This document shows positions 18,696 through 28,599 of a DNA stretch of 64,000 nt, in pieces. The stretch covers positions 1-64,000 of the forward strand of contig DASYXT010000030.1 of NCBI GenBank assembly GCA_035934555.1. Direction: 5' to 3'. Position 1 is the stretch's first letter. Each line of letters opens with the position of its first letter. Below the pieces are notes generated by a model. It worked only from the letters and a program-made list of their open reading frames with translations, was not told the origin of the DNA and ran no database searches. Made by a program: the position numbers and the translations under genes. This DNA comes from DASYXT01 sp035934555 (GTDB lineage: Bacteria > Verrucomicrobiota > Verrucomicrobiia > Limisphaerales > UBA8199).

Positions 18696-18928
18696 AATAA
18701 ATACAGAGGCCGATGGCGCCAAATCCCCGGTTGCACGGCTATTGTTTTTTCAGCCACCGGCCCCTGCTTCGCAACCAACCACAACCAAACCTGTGACTGT
18801 TGCTGCTCCCTCATTACCTCCGAAGCGCCGATGTGCCTAGTGTGCGTCTAAGGGCACACTCGCTCTCCTCATTGCGGATTACCGATCACTGAAACTGCTT
18901 ACTGCTTACTGCGTAGTGAGCACTGCCC
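18696..18928. other. Intergenic: hairpin and TTACTG repeats
   Basis: No gene seen. A 7-bp perfect stem (AGTGTGC with GCACACT, 18839-18860) lies 70 bp downstream of the truncated dehydrogenase on its strand but lacks a T-run. At 18895-18911 CTGCTTACTGCTTACTGC is a short direct repeat, part of an ACTG-rich degenerate tract (about 18880-18922). Confidence 0.4.
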
Positions 18929-19642
18929 TCACGGCTTGAGCACCACTTTGATGCACTCGTCCTTTTTCTGCATGAACATCTCGAAGGCTTGCGGTGCCTC
19001 TTCGAGCGGCAGACGGTGTGTAATGACAAAGCTCGGGTCGATCTCTCCTTTCTGCACACGCTCCAGCAGCGGGCCCAGGTAGCGATGCACGTGGGTTTGC
19101 CCCGTTTTGATCGTTAAAGAGCGGTTCATCACCGACCCAAAGGGCACCTTATCAAGGAACCCTCCATAAACTCCAGGTACCGACACCGTGCCGCCGTTGC
19201 GGCAGGCGAGCATCGCCTCACGCAGCGCAATCGGCCGGTCCGTCTCGAGCATCAGGCTCTGCTTAACGCGGTCATAGGTGAACTGCAGCAAGTGCGCGTG
19301 ACCGTTGGCCTCCAAGCCGACGGAATCGATGCAGCGGTCGGGGCCGCGTCCGCCGGTCATTTCGCGCAGGACCTCCAGGACGCTATCGACTTGCTCGTAA
19401 TTGACGATATCGGCGCCGCTTTCCTCGCGGGCCAAACGCAGGCGTTCGGGGACCTTATCAATGGCAATGACCCGCTCGGCGCCGAGCAGGACCGCGCTTT
19501 TAATGGCGAACTGGCCAACCGGGCCGCAGCCCCACACGGCCACTGTGTCCCCGGGCTCAATGCCGCAATTCTCCGCGGCCATATAGCCAGTGGGGAAAAT
19601 GTCGGATAGAAACAGCACCTGCTCATACCCGTTGCCTTGCAT
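18929..19642 (-). pseudogene. 5'-truncated zinc-type alcohol/formaldehyde dehydrogenase
   Basis: The 237-residue product matches only the C-terminal two thirds of glutathione-independent formaldehyde dehydrogenase-like medium-chain enzymes. From residue 7 it reads [20 protein letters not shown], then the NAD-binding [13 protein letters not shown], the [10 protein letters not shown] ribose-binding acidic position, and the family C-terminus. The normal N-terminal GroES-like domain of about 150 residues, with its catalytic and structural zinc ligands, is absent, and no such sequence lies upstream. An excellent Shine-Dalgarno (AAGGAGGG) sits 3-4 bases before the ATG at 19642, as though an in-frame deletion joined the start region to mid-gene. 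Without zinc ligands it cannot be a normal dehydrogenase. Confidence 0.75.
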
Positions 19643-19743
19643 GCCCCCTCCTTGCGCCTAGTATCAACCCACAGCTACAGCGGCTCAATTAGGATAAACC
19701 CACCCCGAGTGCGGTGCGGGGGAGCGTGGAGTAGAGCGGATAA

Positions 19744-20250
19744 TCAGCTTAGTTGAGCCGGGGCAGGGCTTCGGACACGCTCGGCCGAAAGGTTCACAAG
19801 CGAATGAGCCGCAGGTTGGTTGAAGAGCAACCAATAATCATGAATGCTCCGCGCAAGGTCCACCAGCGTGTTGAATCCGACCGGCTTAACGAGGTAAGAG
19901 TTGGCACCGGCGCTATAGGCGCGCTGCACGTCCGCGTCATGGTTCGAGGAACTGAGGACAACCACCGGCACGTGGCGGAATCGCGGGTCCAGGCGCATCC
20001 ACACCAGCACGTCGAACCCGCTAACGCGCGGCATTTTCAAATCCAAGAGCACCAAATGCGGCAGCGGATGAGCTTGGCGATCGGCGAATTGCTTCTCGCC
20101 ATTGAGGTAAGCAATCGCTTCTTCGCCGTCGATCGCCTCCTGCAGGTTCAGCGCCACACCCGCTTTCTGGCAGGCATGACGAAACAATAGCACGTCGTTG
20201 GAATCGTCTTCGACATGCAGAATGGTCATTAGGGTCGGCATTTCCGGCAT
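19744..20250 (-). CDS. Single-domain response regulator (Rcp1-like)
   Basis: A 168-residue CheY-like receiver with no output domain. It has the acidic pocket ED/D at residues 15-16, phospho-acceptor D70 in LVLLDLKMPR, the switch serine in VVVLSSSNHD and the conserved lysine in SYLVKPVGF. The insertion after beta-2 (NGEKQFADRQAHPLP) is typical of the Rcp1 subgroup that partners phytochrome-like and PAS kinases. ATGs at 20250, 20241 and 20229 are all possible starts; 20250 is the most upstream ATG in frame. It lies close to two hybrid kinases and is a plausible phosphorelay partner. Confidence 0.88.
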   Translation of the reverse strand: MPEMPTLMTILHVEDDSNDVLLFRHACQKAGVALNLQEAIDGEEAIAYLNGEKQFADRQAHPLPHLVLLDLKMPRVSGFDVLVWMRLDPRFRHVPVVVLSSSNHDADVQRAYSAGANSYLVKPVGFNTLVDLARSIHDYWLLFNQPAAHSLVNLSAERVRSPAPAQLS

Positions 20251-20316
20251 GTCTTTGACCGGGACCAGCAAGTCCCGTTCAAGCGTTCAGAAAGTAGGTT
20301 GTCGCTCAATTCAACA

Positions 20317-20356
20317 GCCCAAAAAGCAAGATTCCGAACCGGTTACCCGTTCGGAA
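20317..20356 (-). terminator. Weak intrinsic terminator after the PRC-barrel gene
   Basis: A perfect 8-bp stem (TTCCGAAC with GTTCGGAA, 20332-20356, nine-base loop) is followed on the minus strand by TCTTGCTTTTT. It lies about 120 bp past the stop of the minus-strand gene at 20478 and before the response regulator start, so it could separate their transcripts. The T-run begins six bases after the stem, which makes it weak. Confidence 0.45.
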
Positions 20357-20477
20357 CTCTTTCTAACGAGCAGCGGGAATCGCCAAAACCCCCTATTCCC
20401 CTCGTTTCGGCGTCCCACCGCTCAAATGAAGAGCAAGGCGGGCTTGAGAACAGGCCCGCGATGACTAGACCGCGGTC

Positions 20478-21239
20478 TTATTTGCCGCTGCCGGAGGTGC
20501 CGAGGCTCGAGGAACTGCCCGACGAACCGCTCGTGCTGCCCGGGCTCTCAGCTCCACCGGTCGCCGAACCCATGCCGGAAACGCCGAAATACGAGAACAC
20601 GCTCTGCTTCCAGCTCGGTTGCGAGAGGTCCGTGCTGGCGTCGAAGCTCGGGGCTGACTCCAGTTTGCTCTGCTCGCCGTTGAACGCGAACGTCAGTTGC
20701 CCTGCGCCGCTGGATGTGCTGCTGCTCATGTTCTCGGGACGCAGGAGTTTCCAGGGAACGGCTACTTGCTTGCCGCTAGCGCCAGCCGAACTGGCGGACC
20801 CTGACGAACTGCTGGTAGCGGAACTGCTCCCACCGGCACTGCCGAGGCTGCTGCCCGAAGGGCTGGTCGCACTGCCGGTGCTGCTGCCTGAAGGACTGGT
20901 CGCGCTGCCGGTACTGCCCGAGGCGCCCCCGCTCAGCGAGAGAATTGCAAACTCAATCCGGCCCGAATTGGGATTGATGATGCAATCGCTGATCGTTCCT
21001 AACTGCGTGCCCGAGCTGCTGACGACCTGGGCACCGGTCAACTGGCTGGCTTTAATCTCCTGCTGACCCATTCCCCCGTGACCAGAATGCCGTCCGGTCC
21101 AGCCCGATTGGCTGCCGCTACTGGGTTCGGTGGCAGTGGAAGAACTGCCTGACAGACCACTAGATGTACTCTGGGCTTGCGCCTGGAGCACCAGGCCCGC
21201 GGCACACAATGCCATGATGCTGAATAGCTGCTTTTTCAT
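20478..21239 (-). CDS. Secreted PRC-barrel-like protein, Ser/Gly-rich
   Basis: A 253-residue exported protein with a signal peptide (MKKQLFSIMALCAAGLVLQAQA). Residues about 60-100 read like a PRC-barrel strand set (IKASQLTGAQVVSSSGTQLG, then ISDCIINPNSGRIEFAIL). A low-complexity Ser/Gly/Ala block with tandem GSATSPSGSS units (about 110-150) interrupts the barrel, which resumes at KQVAVPWKLLRPENM. The C-terminus is again Ser/Gly-rich. Similar small PRC-barrel proteins are common in stress-adapted bacteria. Function is unknown. An AAGGCAGG ribosome-binding site precedes the ATG. It is divergent from the giant kinase, sharing its 374-bp upstream region. Confidence 0.7.
   Translation of the reverse strand: MKKQLFSIMALCAAGLVLQAQAQSTSSGLSGSSSTATEPSSGSQSGWTGRHSGHGGMGQQEIKASQLTGAQVVSSSGTQLGTISDCIINPNSGRIEFAILSLSGGASGSTGSATSPSGSSTGSATSPSGSSLGSAGGSSSATSSSSGSASSAGASGKQVAVPWKLLRPENMSSSTSSGAGQLTFAFNGEQSKLESAPSFDASTDLSQPSWKQSVFSYFGVSGMGSATGGAESPGSTSGSSGSSSSLGTSGSGK
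20848..20913. repeat. Two 33-bp tandem units inside the PRC-barrel gene
   Basis: Units 20848-20880 and 20881-20913 differ at only a few third-codon positions and encode duplicated GSATSPSGSS segments. This is recent slippage-type expansion within a low-complexity linker. Confidence 0.8.
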
Positions 21240-21613
21240 AACCTGCCTTTCTTGGTTGATTGTCCAAGCGACACCACATTTAGCGCCGTCTTAAACGTGC
21301 CTTAACCTAAACGCCGCACCTGCCATCTCAATGGGGGGATGACCTCAATCAAACCAGGGAAATTCCCGGAAAAATAAATTCACCGAACCAACTGTCTCGG
21401 GCTGTCGGAGAATCCCTTGACAGGGGCGCATTTTACCATGCAGCAACGCGGCGAAAACTCGGCTGCAAGCTCAGTGGTGTACCCGCATGGGTTGTTCACC
21501 CCATATCCGGTACAGGTGAATACATTAGAGAATGGCGCTGGCCATAAACTGGCATTTCCCCAGCAAGAAATGTTGGTGTACCGAACAGTGTTACAACCTT
21601 AGCGTCACGCCTT
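21240..21613. other. Divergent regulatory region, no gene
   Basis: The 374-bp gap separates the divergent PRC-barrel and poly-HAMP kinase genes and must hold both promoters. I see a near-palindrome GGGAAATTCCC at about 21357-21368 and a TTGACA at about 21416, but no matching -10 at standard spacing. Nothing here is coding with any support. Confidence 0.35.
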
Positions 21614-24600
21614 ATGTCGATGAAAAAGCCCTCTATGACCACTCTCGACCCCTCTTCCGCCGCAATGCAGCTCAAGTCCGAGCCGCTGCGCGGTGGCTCC
21701 AGTGTGGCTCCCCCGCCCGCTCGCTCTACACACCCCGGCAATGGCGGGGCTCAGCCCGTGCTTGCCGAAGGTCCCATGGGACTGGAACAGGTTCTCTCCG
21801 CCTTGATGGCCATCAAGCAGGGCGACTTCAGCGTCCGTCTGCCGGTGGCGTGGACGGGGTTGGCGGGCAAGGTCGCCGACGTGTTCAACGACGTCGCCGA
21901 AATGATGTCCCATTCCACTGCCGAGCTGAGCCGGATCAGTCGCGTAGTCGGCAAGGAAGGCCGTATTCAGGAGCGCATGACTTTGGGTCACGTCACTGGT
22001 GGCTGGTCCGAGCGCGTCAATTCCGTCAACACGCTTATTGACTGTCTGGCGCATCCCGTCAGCGAAACCGCGCGCGTCATCGGCGCCGTCGCCAAGGGCG
22101 ACCTCTCCCAAAACATGGCGATGGAAATGGACGGCCGGAAACTCGAAGGCGAATTCCTCCGCACCGCCAAAACGGTCAACACGATGGTCAATCAGCTCGG
22201 CGCCTTCGCCTCGGAAGTCAACCGGGTCGCCCGCGAGGTCGGCACCGAAGGAAAGCTCGGCGGCCAGGCCAAAGTTAAAGGCGTTGCGGGCACCTGGAAA
22301 GACCTCACGGACAACGTCAACCTGATGGCGTCTAACCTCACTTCCCAGGTCCGCAATATCGCCACGGTGACCACCGCCGTCGCCAACGGCGACCTCACCA
22401 AGAAAATCACCGTCGATGTTCGCGGCGAGTTCCTCGAACTCAAGGACACCATCAACACCATGGTGGACCAGCTCCGCTCATTCGCTTCTGAAGTCACCCG
22501 TGTCGCGCGTGAAGTCGGCACCGAAGGCAAACTCGGTGGCCAGGCCAAAGTCGAAGGAGTTTCCGGCACCTGGAAAGACCTCACCGATAACGTTAATTTC
22601 ATGGCGGGTAACCTGACCTCCCAGGTCCGGAATATCGCTCAAGTCACCACCGCCGTCGCTAATGGCGACCTCTCCAAGAAAATCACCGTCGATGTCAAAG
22701 GCGAAATCCTCGAACTCAAGAACACCATCAACACCATGGTGGACCAGCTCTCGTCCTTCGCCGCTGAAGTCACCCGCGTCGCTCGCGAAGTCGGCACCGA
22801 AGGCAAACTCGGCGGGCAGGCGGAAGTCAAAGGTGTCGCCGGTACTTGGAAAGACCTCACCGACTCGGTCAACTCGATGGCCGGCAACCTCACCGCCCAG
22901 GTTCGTAACATCGCCGAAGTGACTACCGCCGTCGCCAACGGCGACCTCACCAAGAAGATCACCGTCGATGTGCGTGGTGAAATCCTCCAGCTCAAGGATA
23001 CCATCAACACCATGGTGGACCAGCTCCGGTCCTTTGCCTCCGAAGTAACCCGCGTCGCCCGCGAGGTCGGTACCGAAGGCAAACTCGGCGGGCAGGCCGA
23101 AGTCAAAGGTGTCGCCGGCACCTGGAAAGACCTCACCGATAATGTCAATTCAATGGCCGGCAACCTCACCGCTCAGGTCCGTAACATCGCTGAAGTCACC
23201 ACCGCCGTCGCCAACGGCGACCTCTCCAAGAAGATCACCGTTGATGTTAAAGGCGAAATCCTTCAGCTCAAGAACACCATCAACACCATGGTGGACCAGC
23301 TCTCCTCGTTCGCCGCCGAAGTGACCCGCGTTGCTCGTGAGGTCGGCACCGAAGGCAAACTGGGCGGCCAGGCCGAAGTGCGCGGCGTCGCCGGCACCTG
23401 GAAAGACCTCACTGATAATGTCAATTTCATGGCCGGTAACCTGACGTCGCAGGTCCGCAACATCGCCGATGTCACGACTGCCGTCGCCCGTGGTGACCTC
23501 TCCAAGAAAATCACGGTGAACGTCAAAGGCGAAATCCTCGAGCTCAAGAACACGATCAATACGATGGTGGACCAGCTCTCCTCCTTTGCCGCCGAAGTCA
23601 CACGCGTCGCGCGCGAGGTCGGCACCGAAGGCAAGCTCGGCGGCCAGGCCGACGTCAAAGGCGTCGCCGGCACCTGGAAAGACCTCACCGATTCTGTCAA
23701 CTCCATGGCTGGCAACCTCACTGGCCAGGTGCGTAACATTGCTGAGGTCACCACCGCTGTCGCCAACGGCGACCTTTCCAAGAAGATCACTGTCGATGTC
23801 AAAGGCGAAATCCTCGAACTCAAGAACACCATCAATACGATGGTGGACCAACTCCGCTCCTTCGCCTCGGAAGTCACGCGTGTCGCGCGCGAAGTCGGCA
23901 CCGAAGGCAAGCTCGGCGGCCAGGCCGAAGTCAAAGGTGTCGCCGGCACCTGGAAAGACCTGACCGACTCGGTCAATTCTATGGCCGGCAACCTTACTGC
24001 CCAGGTCCGCAATATTGCCGAGGTTACCACCGCCGTCGCCAATGGCGACCTCTCCAAGAAAATCACCGTCGATGTCAAAGGCGAAATCCTCCAGCTCAAA
24101 GACACCATTAATACGATGGTGGACCAGCTCCGCTCGTTTGCCGCCGAAGTAACTCGCGTTGCCCGCGAAGTGGGCACCGAAGGCAAACTCGGCGGCCAGG
24201 CGCAGGTTCGCGGTGTCGCTGGCACTTGGAAAGACCTCACCGACTCGGTCAACTCGATGGCCGGTAACCTCACCGCTCAGGTCCGCAACATCGCCGACGT
24301 GACTACGGCCGTCGCTAATGGCGACCTGACCAAGAAGATCACCGTCGATGTCCGCGGCGAGATTCTCCAGCTCAAGGACACCATTAATACCATGGTGGAC
24401 CAACTCTCTTCCTTCGCCGCTGAGGTCACGCGCGTCGCGCGCGAAGTTGGCACCGAAGGCAAGCTCGGCGGGCAAGCCGAAGTCCGTGGTGTCGCCGGCA
24501 CGTGGAAAGATCTAACCGATAACGTCAATTCCATGGCCTCCAACCTCACCGGCCAGGTCCGTAACATTGCCGCCGTCACCACGGCCGTCGCCACCGGCGA

Positions 24601-27600
24601 CCTCTCCAAGAAAATCACTGTCGATGTTAAAGGTGAAATCCTCGAACTGAAGAACACGGTCAACACCATGGTGGACCAGCTCTCCTCCTTCGCCGCCGAA
24701 GTGACCCGCGTCGCTCGCGAAGTCGGCACCGAAGGTAAACTCGGCGGCCAGGCGGAAGTTAAAGGGGTCGCCGGCACCTGGAAGGACCTCACCGACTCGG
24801 TCAACTCGATGGCCTCCAACCTCACCGGCCAGGTCCGTAACATTGCCGCCGTTACCACGGCCGTCGCCACCGGCGACCTCTCCAAGAAGATCACCGTCGA
24901 TGTCAAAGGCGAAATCCTCGAACTCAAGGACACCATCAACACGATGGTGGATCAGCTCCGCTCGTTCGCTTCGGAAGTGACCCGTGTTGCCCGCGAAGTG
25001 GGCAGCGAAGGCAAACTCGGCGGCCAGGCCGACGTCCGCGGTCTGGCGGGCGTCTGGAAGGACCTCACCGATAATGTCAATTTCATGGCGTCCAACCTCA
25101 CCACCCAGGTCCGTAACATCGCCGCCGTCACCACCGCCGTCGCCACTGGGGACCTCACCAAGAAAATTACGGTCGATGTAAAAGGAGAAATCCTCGAACT
25201 GAAAAACACCGTCAATACGATGGTGGACCAGCTCTCCTCCTTTGCCGACGAAGTCACCCGTGTCGCGCGCGAAGTCGGCACGGAAGGCAAGCTCGGCGGC
25301 CAGGCGCAGGTCCGCGGCGTCTCCGGCACTTGGAAAGACCTCACCGACAACGTCAATTTCATGGCGTCGAACCTCACCAACCAGGTCCGCGGCATTGCGA
25401 AAGTCGTCACGGCCGTTGCCAACGGCGACCTCAAACGCAAACTGCTCGTCGAAGCCAAAGGCGAAATCGCCGAGCTGGCCGACACCATCAACAGCATGAT
25501 TGATACGCTGGCCACCTTCGCCGACCAGGTCACCACCGTCGCGCGCGAAGTCGGTGTGGAAGGCAAACTCGGCGGCCAGGCCAGTGTCCCCGGCGCTGCC
25601 GGCACCTGGAAGGACCTTACCGACAACGTCAACCAGTTGGCGGCTAACCTTACCACACAGGTTCGCGCGATCGCCGACGTCGCCACTGCCGTCACCAAAG
25701 GCGACCTCACCCGGTTCATTCAGGTCGATGCCAGCGGTGAAGTCGCCGCCCTCAAGGACAACATCAACGAAATGATCCGGAACTTGAAGGACACGACCAT
25801 CAAGAACAACGAGCAGGACTGGCTCAAGACCAACCTTGCCAAATTCACCCGCATGTTGCAGGGCCAAAAAGACATGCTGACCGTCGGTAAGCTCATCCTT
25901 TCGGAACTCGCCCCGGTCGTTTCGGCGCAGCACGGTGTTTTTTATGTCGTCGAGACGCCCAAGGAAGAACCGACCGAGGAAACCGAGCACAACGACGCTT
26001 ACCTCAAGCTTCTCGCCAGCTACGCATTCCGCAACCGGAAAAATGTCGGCAACAAGTTCAACCTCGGCGAAGGCCTCGTCGGCCAGGCGGCCCTCGAAAA
26101 AGAGCGCATCCTGATCACCAACGCGCCGGACGACTATGTCCAGATTACTTCAGGTCTCGGCCAGGCCCGGCCCACCAACATCATCGTCCTGCCGGTCCTG
26201 TTCGAGGGCCAGGTCAAGGCCGTTATGGAACTGTCGTCGTTCGAAAAGTTCAGTCCTATTCACCAGGCCTTCCTCGACCAGCTCGTCGAATCCATCGGGA
26301 TCGTGCTCAACACCATCGAAGCCAATACCCGCACCGAAAACCTCCTCAGGCAATCCCAGTCCCTGGCCAAAGAATTGCAAAGCCGGCAGGAGGAACTGCA
26401 GCAAACCAACCTGGAACTCCAGGACAAGGCCAAACTGCTCGCTGAGCAAAATGCCGAAGTCGAACGCAAAAACACCGAAGTGGAGCAGGCCCGCCAGGCG
26501 CTCGAGGAAAAGGCCGAGCAGCTCGCCCTCACTTCCAAGTACAAGTCCGAGTTCCTCGCTAATATGTCGCACGAACTGCGCACTCCTCTTAACAGCCTGC
26601 TCATCCTTGCCGATCAGTTGGCCCAAAATGCCGAGGGCAATCTCCAGCCGCGGCAAGTCGAGTTCGCCCGCACTATTCACGCCTCGGGCAACGATCTCCT
26701 CAGCCTCATCAACGACATCCTCGACCTCTCCAAGATCGAATCCGGCACCGTCACTGTCGATGTCGCCGCGCTCCGGTTGACCGAACTCCACAATTATGTG
26801 GACCGCACCTTCCGTCATGTCGCCGAAGCCAGGGGACTGGACTTTAAAATCCAGATGGACCCGGAGTTGCCCACCACCATGTTCACCGACTCCCAGCGCC
26901 TCGAGCAGGTCATCCGCAATCTCCTGTCCAATGCGTTCAAGTTCACCGAACAGGGGCAGGTTGTGCTCGATATCGCCGAGGTCCGCGAAGGCTGGCATCC
27001 GGACAACGAGATTCTCAACCATGCCCGCTCGGTCATTGCCTTCTCAGTTACCGACACCGGCATCGGCATCGCTCCCGAAAAGCAGCAAATCATCTTCGAG
27101 CCGTTCCTCCAGGCTGACGGCTCGACCAGCCGCAAGTACGGCGGCACAGGCCTCGGTCTGGCGATCAGCCGCGAAATCGCTCGCTTGCTCGGCGGTGAAA
27201 TCCGACTCGCCAGCGCTCTGGGTCAGGGCAGCACCTTCACTCTGTTCCTGCCTCAAACTCACGTTCCGATGCGCACGGTCCGCAAGGACACCACGCGCCG
27301 GCCGGCCCTGCCGCCCACCGACGCTGCCGCCCCAACCCCAGCCGAGCCGATCGAAGAAATTCCCGCCCCGACAGAAACGGTGCTGGAGGATGACCGCAAC
27401 CAGCTCGCCCCGGGCGACAAGGTGGTGCTCATCGTCGAAGATGACCCGAACTATGCGCGAGTTTTGCTGGAAATGGCGCATGAACAGGGCTTCAAGGGGG
27501 TTGTGGCGCAACGCGGCGGCGCGGCCCTCAGCCTGGTTCGCGACCTCAAACCCGCCGCTGTCACCCTCGACCTTCATTTGCCTGACCTTGATGGGTGGCG

Positions 27601-28579
27601 CGTCCTGGACGGCCTCAAACTCGATCTCGCCACGCGCCATATCCCCGTTCAGATTATCAGTGTCGAGCAAGACCCCGCTCCTGCCCTCAGCCAGGGCGCG
27701 CTCGGCTTTGTCACCAAGTCGGAAAAGCGCGAATCCCTCCAACAGGCCTTTGCCCAACTGCGCCAATTCGTCGAGCGCCCGATGAAGAGCCTGCTCCTGG
27801 TCGAGGACGACGAAATCCAGCGCCTGAGCATCCTGGACCTAATTGGCAACGGGGACGTCAAGACCACCGCCGTCGCTTCGGGTCAGGAGGCGCTCTCCGC
27901 CCTCGAATCCGGCCAGTACGATTGCATGGTGCTCGACCTGGGCCTCCCCGATATGTCCGGCTCCGAATTGCTTGAACGCATCAAGTCCTCCACCAGTCGC
28001 GCACTGCCCGTGATTGTTTACACCGCCCGCGAACTGCTCGTCGAGGAATCAGCCAAACTGCAGAACCTGGCCGAATCGATCCTCATCAAAGACGTCCGCT
28101 CGCCCGAGCGCCTTCTGGATCAGACCGCTTTGGTGCTGCACCGCGACGTCGCACGGTTGCCCGACCGCCAGCGCAAAATGCTCGAACACCTTCACCAGGG
28201 CATACTCGAAGGCAGGAAAGTGCTCGTGGTCGATGACGACATCCGCAATATCTTTGCCATGACCAGCCTGCTTGAGCGGTTCAAGATGCGCGTCATCTCC
28301 GCGGAAAACGGCAAGGATGCCATCCAGTTGCTCATGGACCAGCACGATATTGACGTGGTGCTTATGGATATTATGTTACCTACCATGGACGGTTATGCCA
28401 CCATCCGCGCCATTCGCGAGATCGCCGAGTTCAAAGACCTACCCATTGTCGCTGTCACCGCCAAAGCCATGAAGGGCGACCGCGAGAAATGCATCGCGGC
28501 CGGCGCCTCCGATTACCTGTGCAAACCCGTCGAGGCCGAACAACTCCGCTCGACTCTGCGCCTATGGCTGCACCGCTAA
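21614..28579 (+). CDS. Giant poly-HAMP hybrid histidine kinase with three receivers
   Basis: A 2321-residue soluble kinase with no signal peptide or membrane helix. Order: N-terminal HAMP-like region (about 60-205); thirteen 92-residue HAMP units (about 210-1405) marked by EGKLGGQA and [14 protein letters not shown] domain (about 1420-1575); coiled coil (1575-1640); HisKA with H1653 in [10 protein letters not shown]; HATPase with [19 protein letters not shown] and [10 protein letters not shown]; then three receivers with phospho-acceptors D1986 (TLDLHLP), D2108 (VLDLGLP) and D2252 (LMDIMLP). It resembles fungal group III (Nik1-type) osmosensing kinases and myxobacterial or planctomycete relatives, but with more units. 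The first receiver has an atypical KSEKRES segment where the lysine loop lies. ATG 21614 is used; the next in-frame ATG is close. Confidence 0.95.
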   Translation: MSMKKPSMTTLDPSSAAMQLKSEPLRGGSSVAPPPARSTHPGNGGAQPVLAEGPMGLEQVLSALMAIKQGDFSVRLPVAWTGLAGKVADVFNDVAEMMSHSTAELSRISRVVGKEGRIQERMTLGHVTGGWSERVNSVNTLIDCLAHPVSETARVIGAVAKGDLSQNMAMEMDGRKLEGEFLRTAKTVNTMVNQLGAFASEVNRVAREVGTEGKLGGQAKVKGVAGTWKDLTDNVNLMASNLTSQVRNIATVTTAVANGDLTKKITVDVRGEFLELKDTINTMVDQLRSFASEVTRVAREVGTEGKLGGQAKVEGVSGTWKDLTDNVNFMAGNLTSQVRNIAQVTTAVANGDLSKKITVDVKGEILELKNTINTMVDQLSSFAAEVTRVAREVGTEGKLGGQAEVKGVAGTWKDLTDSVNSMAGNLTAQVRNIAEVTTAVANGDLTKKITVDVRGEILQLKDTINTMVDQLRSFASEVTRVAREVGTEGKLGGQAEVKGVAGTWKDLTDNVNSMAGNLTAQVRNIAEVTTAVANGDLSKKITVDVKGEILQLKNTINTMVDQLSSFAAEVTRVAREVGTEGKLGGQAEVRGVAGTWKDLTDNVNFMAGNLTSQVRNIADVTTAVARGDLSKKITVNVKGEILELKNTINTMVDQLSSFAAEVTRVAREVGTEGKLGGQADVKGVAGTWKDLTDSVNSMAGNLTGQVRNIAEVTTAVANGDLSKKITVDVKGEILELKNTINTMVDQLRSFASEVTRVAREVGTEGKLGGQAEVKGVAGTWKDLTDSVNSMAGNLTAQVRNIAEVTTAVANGDLSKKITVDVKGEILQLKDTINTMVDQLRSFAAEVTRVAREVGTEGKLGGQAQVRGVAGTWKDLTDSVNSMAGNLTAQVRNIADVTTAVANGDLTKKITVDVRGEILQLKDTINTMVDQLSSFAAEVTRVAREVGTEGKLGGQAEVRGVAGTWKDLTDNVNSMASNLTGQVRNIAAVTTAVATGDLSKKITVDVKGEILELKNTVNTMVDQLSSFAAEVTRVAREVGTEGKLGGQAEVKGVAGTWKDLTDSVNSMASNLTGQVRNIAAVTTAVATGDLSKKITVDVKGEILELKDTINTMVDQLRSFASEVTRVAREVGSEGKLGGQADVRGLAGVWKDLTDNVNFMASNLTTQVRNIAAVTTAVATGDLTKKITVDVKGEILELKNTVNTMVDQLSSFADEVTRVAREVGTEGKLGGQAQVRGVSGTWKDLTDNVNFMASNLTNQVRGIAKVVTAVANGDLKRKLLVEAKGEIAELADTINSMIDTLATFADQVTTVAREVGVEGKLGGQASVPGAAGTWKDLTDNVNQLAANLTTQVRAIADVATAVTKGDLTRFIQVDASGEVAALKDNINEMIRNLKDTTIKNNEQDWLKTNLAKFTRMLQGQKDMLTVGKLILSELAPVVSAQHGVFYVVETPKEEPTEETEHNDAYLKLLASYAFRNRKNVGNKFNLGEGLVGQAALEKERILITNAPDDYVQITSGLGQARPTNIIVLPVLFEGQVKAVMELSSFEKFSPIHQAFLDQLVESIGIVLNTIEANTRTENLLRQSQSLAKELQSRQEELQQTNLELQDKAKLLAEQNAEVERKNTEVEQARQALEEKAEQLALTSKYKSEFLANMSHELRTPLNSLLILADQLAQNAEGNLQPRQVEFARTIHASGNDLLSLINDILDLSKIESGTVTVDVAALRLTELHNYVDRTFRHVAEARGLDFKIQMDPELPTTMFTDSQRLEQVIRNLLSNAFKFTEQGQVVLDIAEVREGWHPDNEILNHARSVIAFSVTDTGIGIAPEKQQIIFEPFLQADGSTSRKYGGTGLGLAISREIARLLGGEIRLASALGQGSTFTLFLPQTHVPMRTVRKDTTRRPALPPTDAAAPTPAEPIEEIPAPTETVLEDDRNQLAPGDKVVLIVEDDPNYARVLLEMAHEQGFKGVVAQRGGAALSLVRDLKPAAVTLDLHLPDLDGWRVLDGLKLDLATRHIPVQIISVEQDPAPALSQGALGFVTKSEKRESLQQAFAQLRQFVERPMKSLLLVEDDEIQRLSILDLIGNGDVKTTAVASGQEALSALESGQYDCMVLDLGLPDMSGSELLERIKSSTSRALPVIVYTARELLVEESAKLQNLAESILIKDVRSPERLLDQTALVLHRDVARLPDRQRKMLEHLHQGILEGRKVLVVDDDIRNIFAMTSLLERFKMRVISAENGKDAIQLLMDQHDIDVVLMDIMLPTMDGYATIRAIREIAEFKDLPIVAVTAKAMKGDREKCIAAGASDYLCKPVEAEQLRSTLRLWLHR
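22241..25828 (+). repeat. Thirteen 276-bp tandem units encoding HAMP pairs
   Basis: The block starting GGCACCGAAGG recurs every 276 bp (22241, 22517 and so on to 25553). Units are nearly identical in protein and differ mostly at synonymous positions. The last two (from about 25277) are the most diverged: [11 protein letters not shown] replaces [11 protein letters not shown], and [13 protein letters not shown] replaces [13 protein letters not shown]. Units 3-10 are most alike, implying internal duplication or gene conversion there. Confidence 0.93.
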
Positions 28580-28599
28580 TATCTTCCATTTGATTGCTC

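Noticed and set aside
18839..18860. Intrinsic terminator for the truncated dehydrogenase
   Set aside because: A 7-bp stem is present but no T-run follows on the minus strand.
20299..21066. A 255-codon plus-strand frame opposite the PRC-barrel gene
   Set aside because: Leu/Pro-rich antisense of a Ser/Gly repeat; the minus-strand product has a clear signal peptide.
22241..25828. Regularly spaced repeats as a CRISPR array
   Set aside because: The 276-bp period lies wholly inside one coding frame with no short repeat/spacer structure.
23150..25990. Long minus-strand open frames opposite the HAMP array (for example 23150-24475 and 24512-25990)
   Set aside because: They are antisense to a repeated, strongly conserved coding region. 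Their own repeats mirror the 276-bp unit and they have no start signals or domains.
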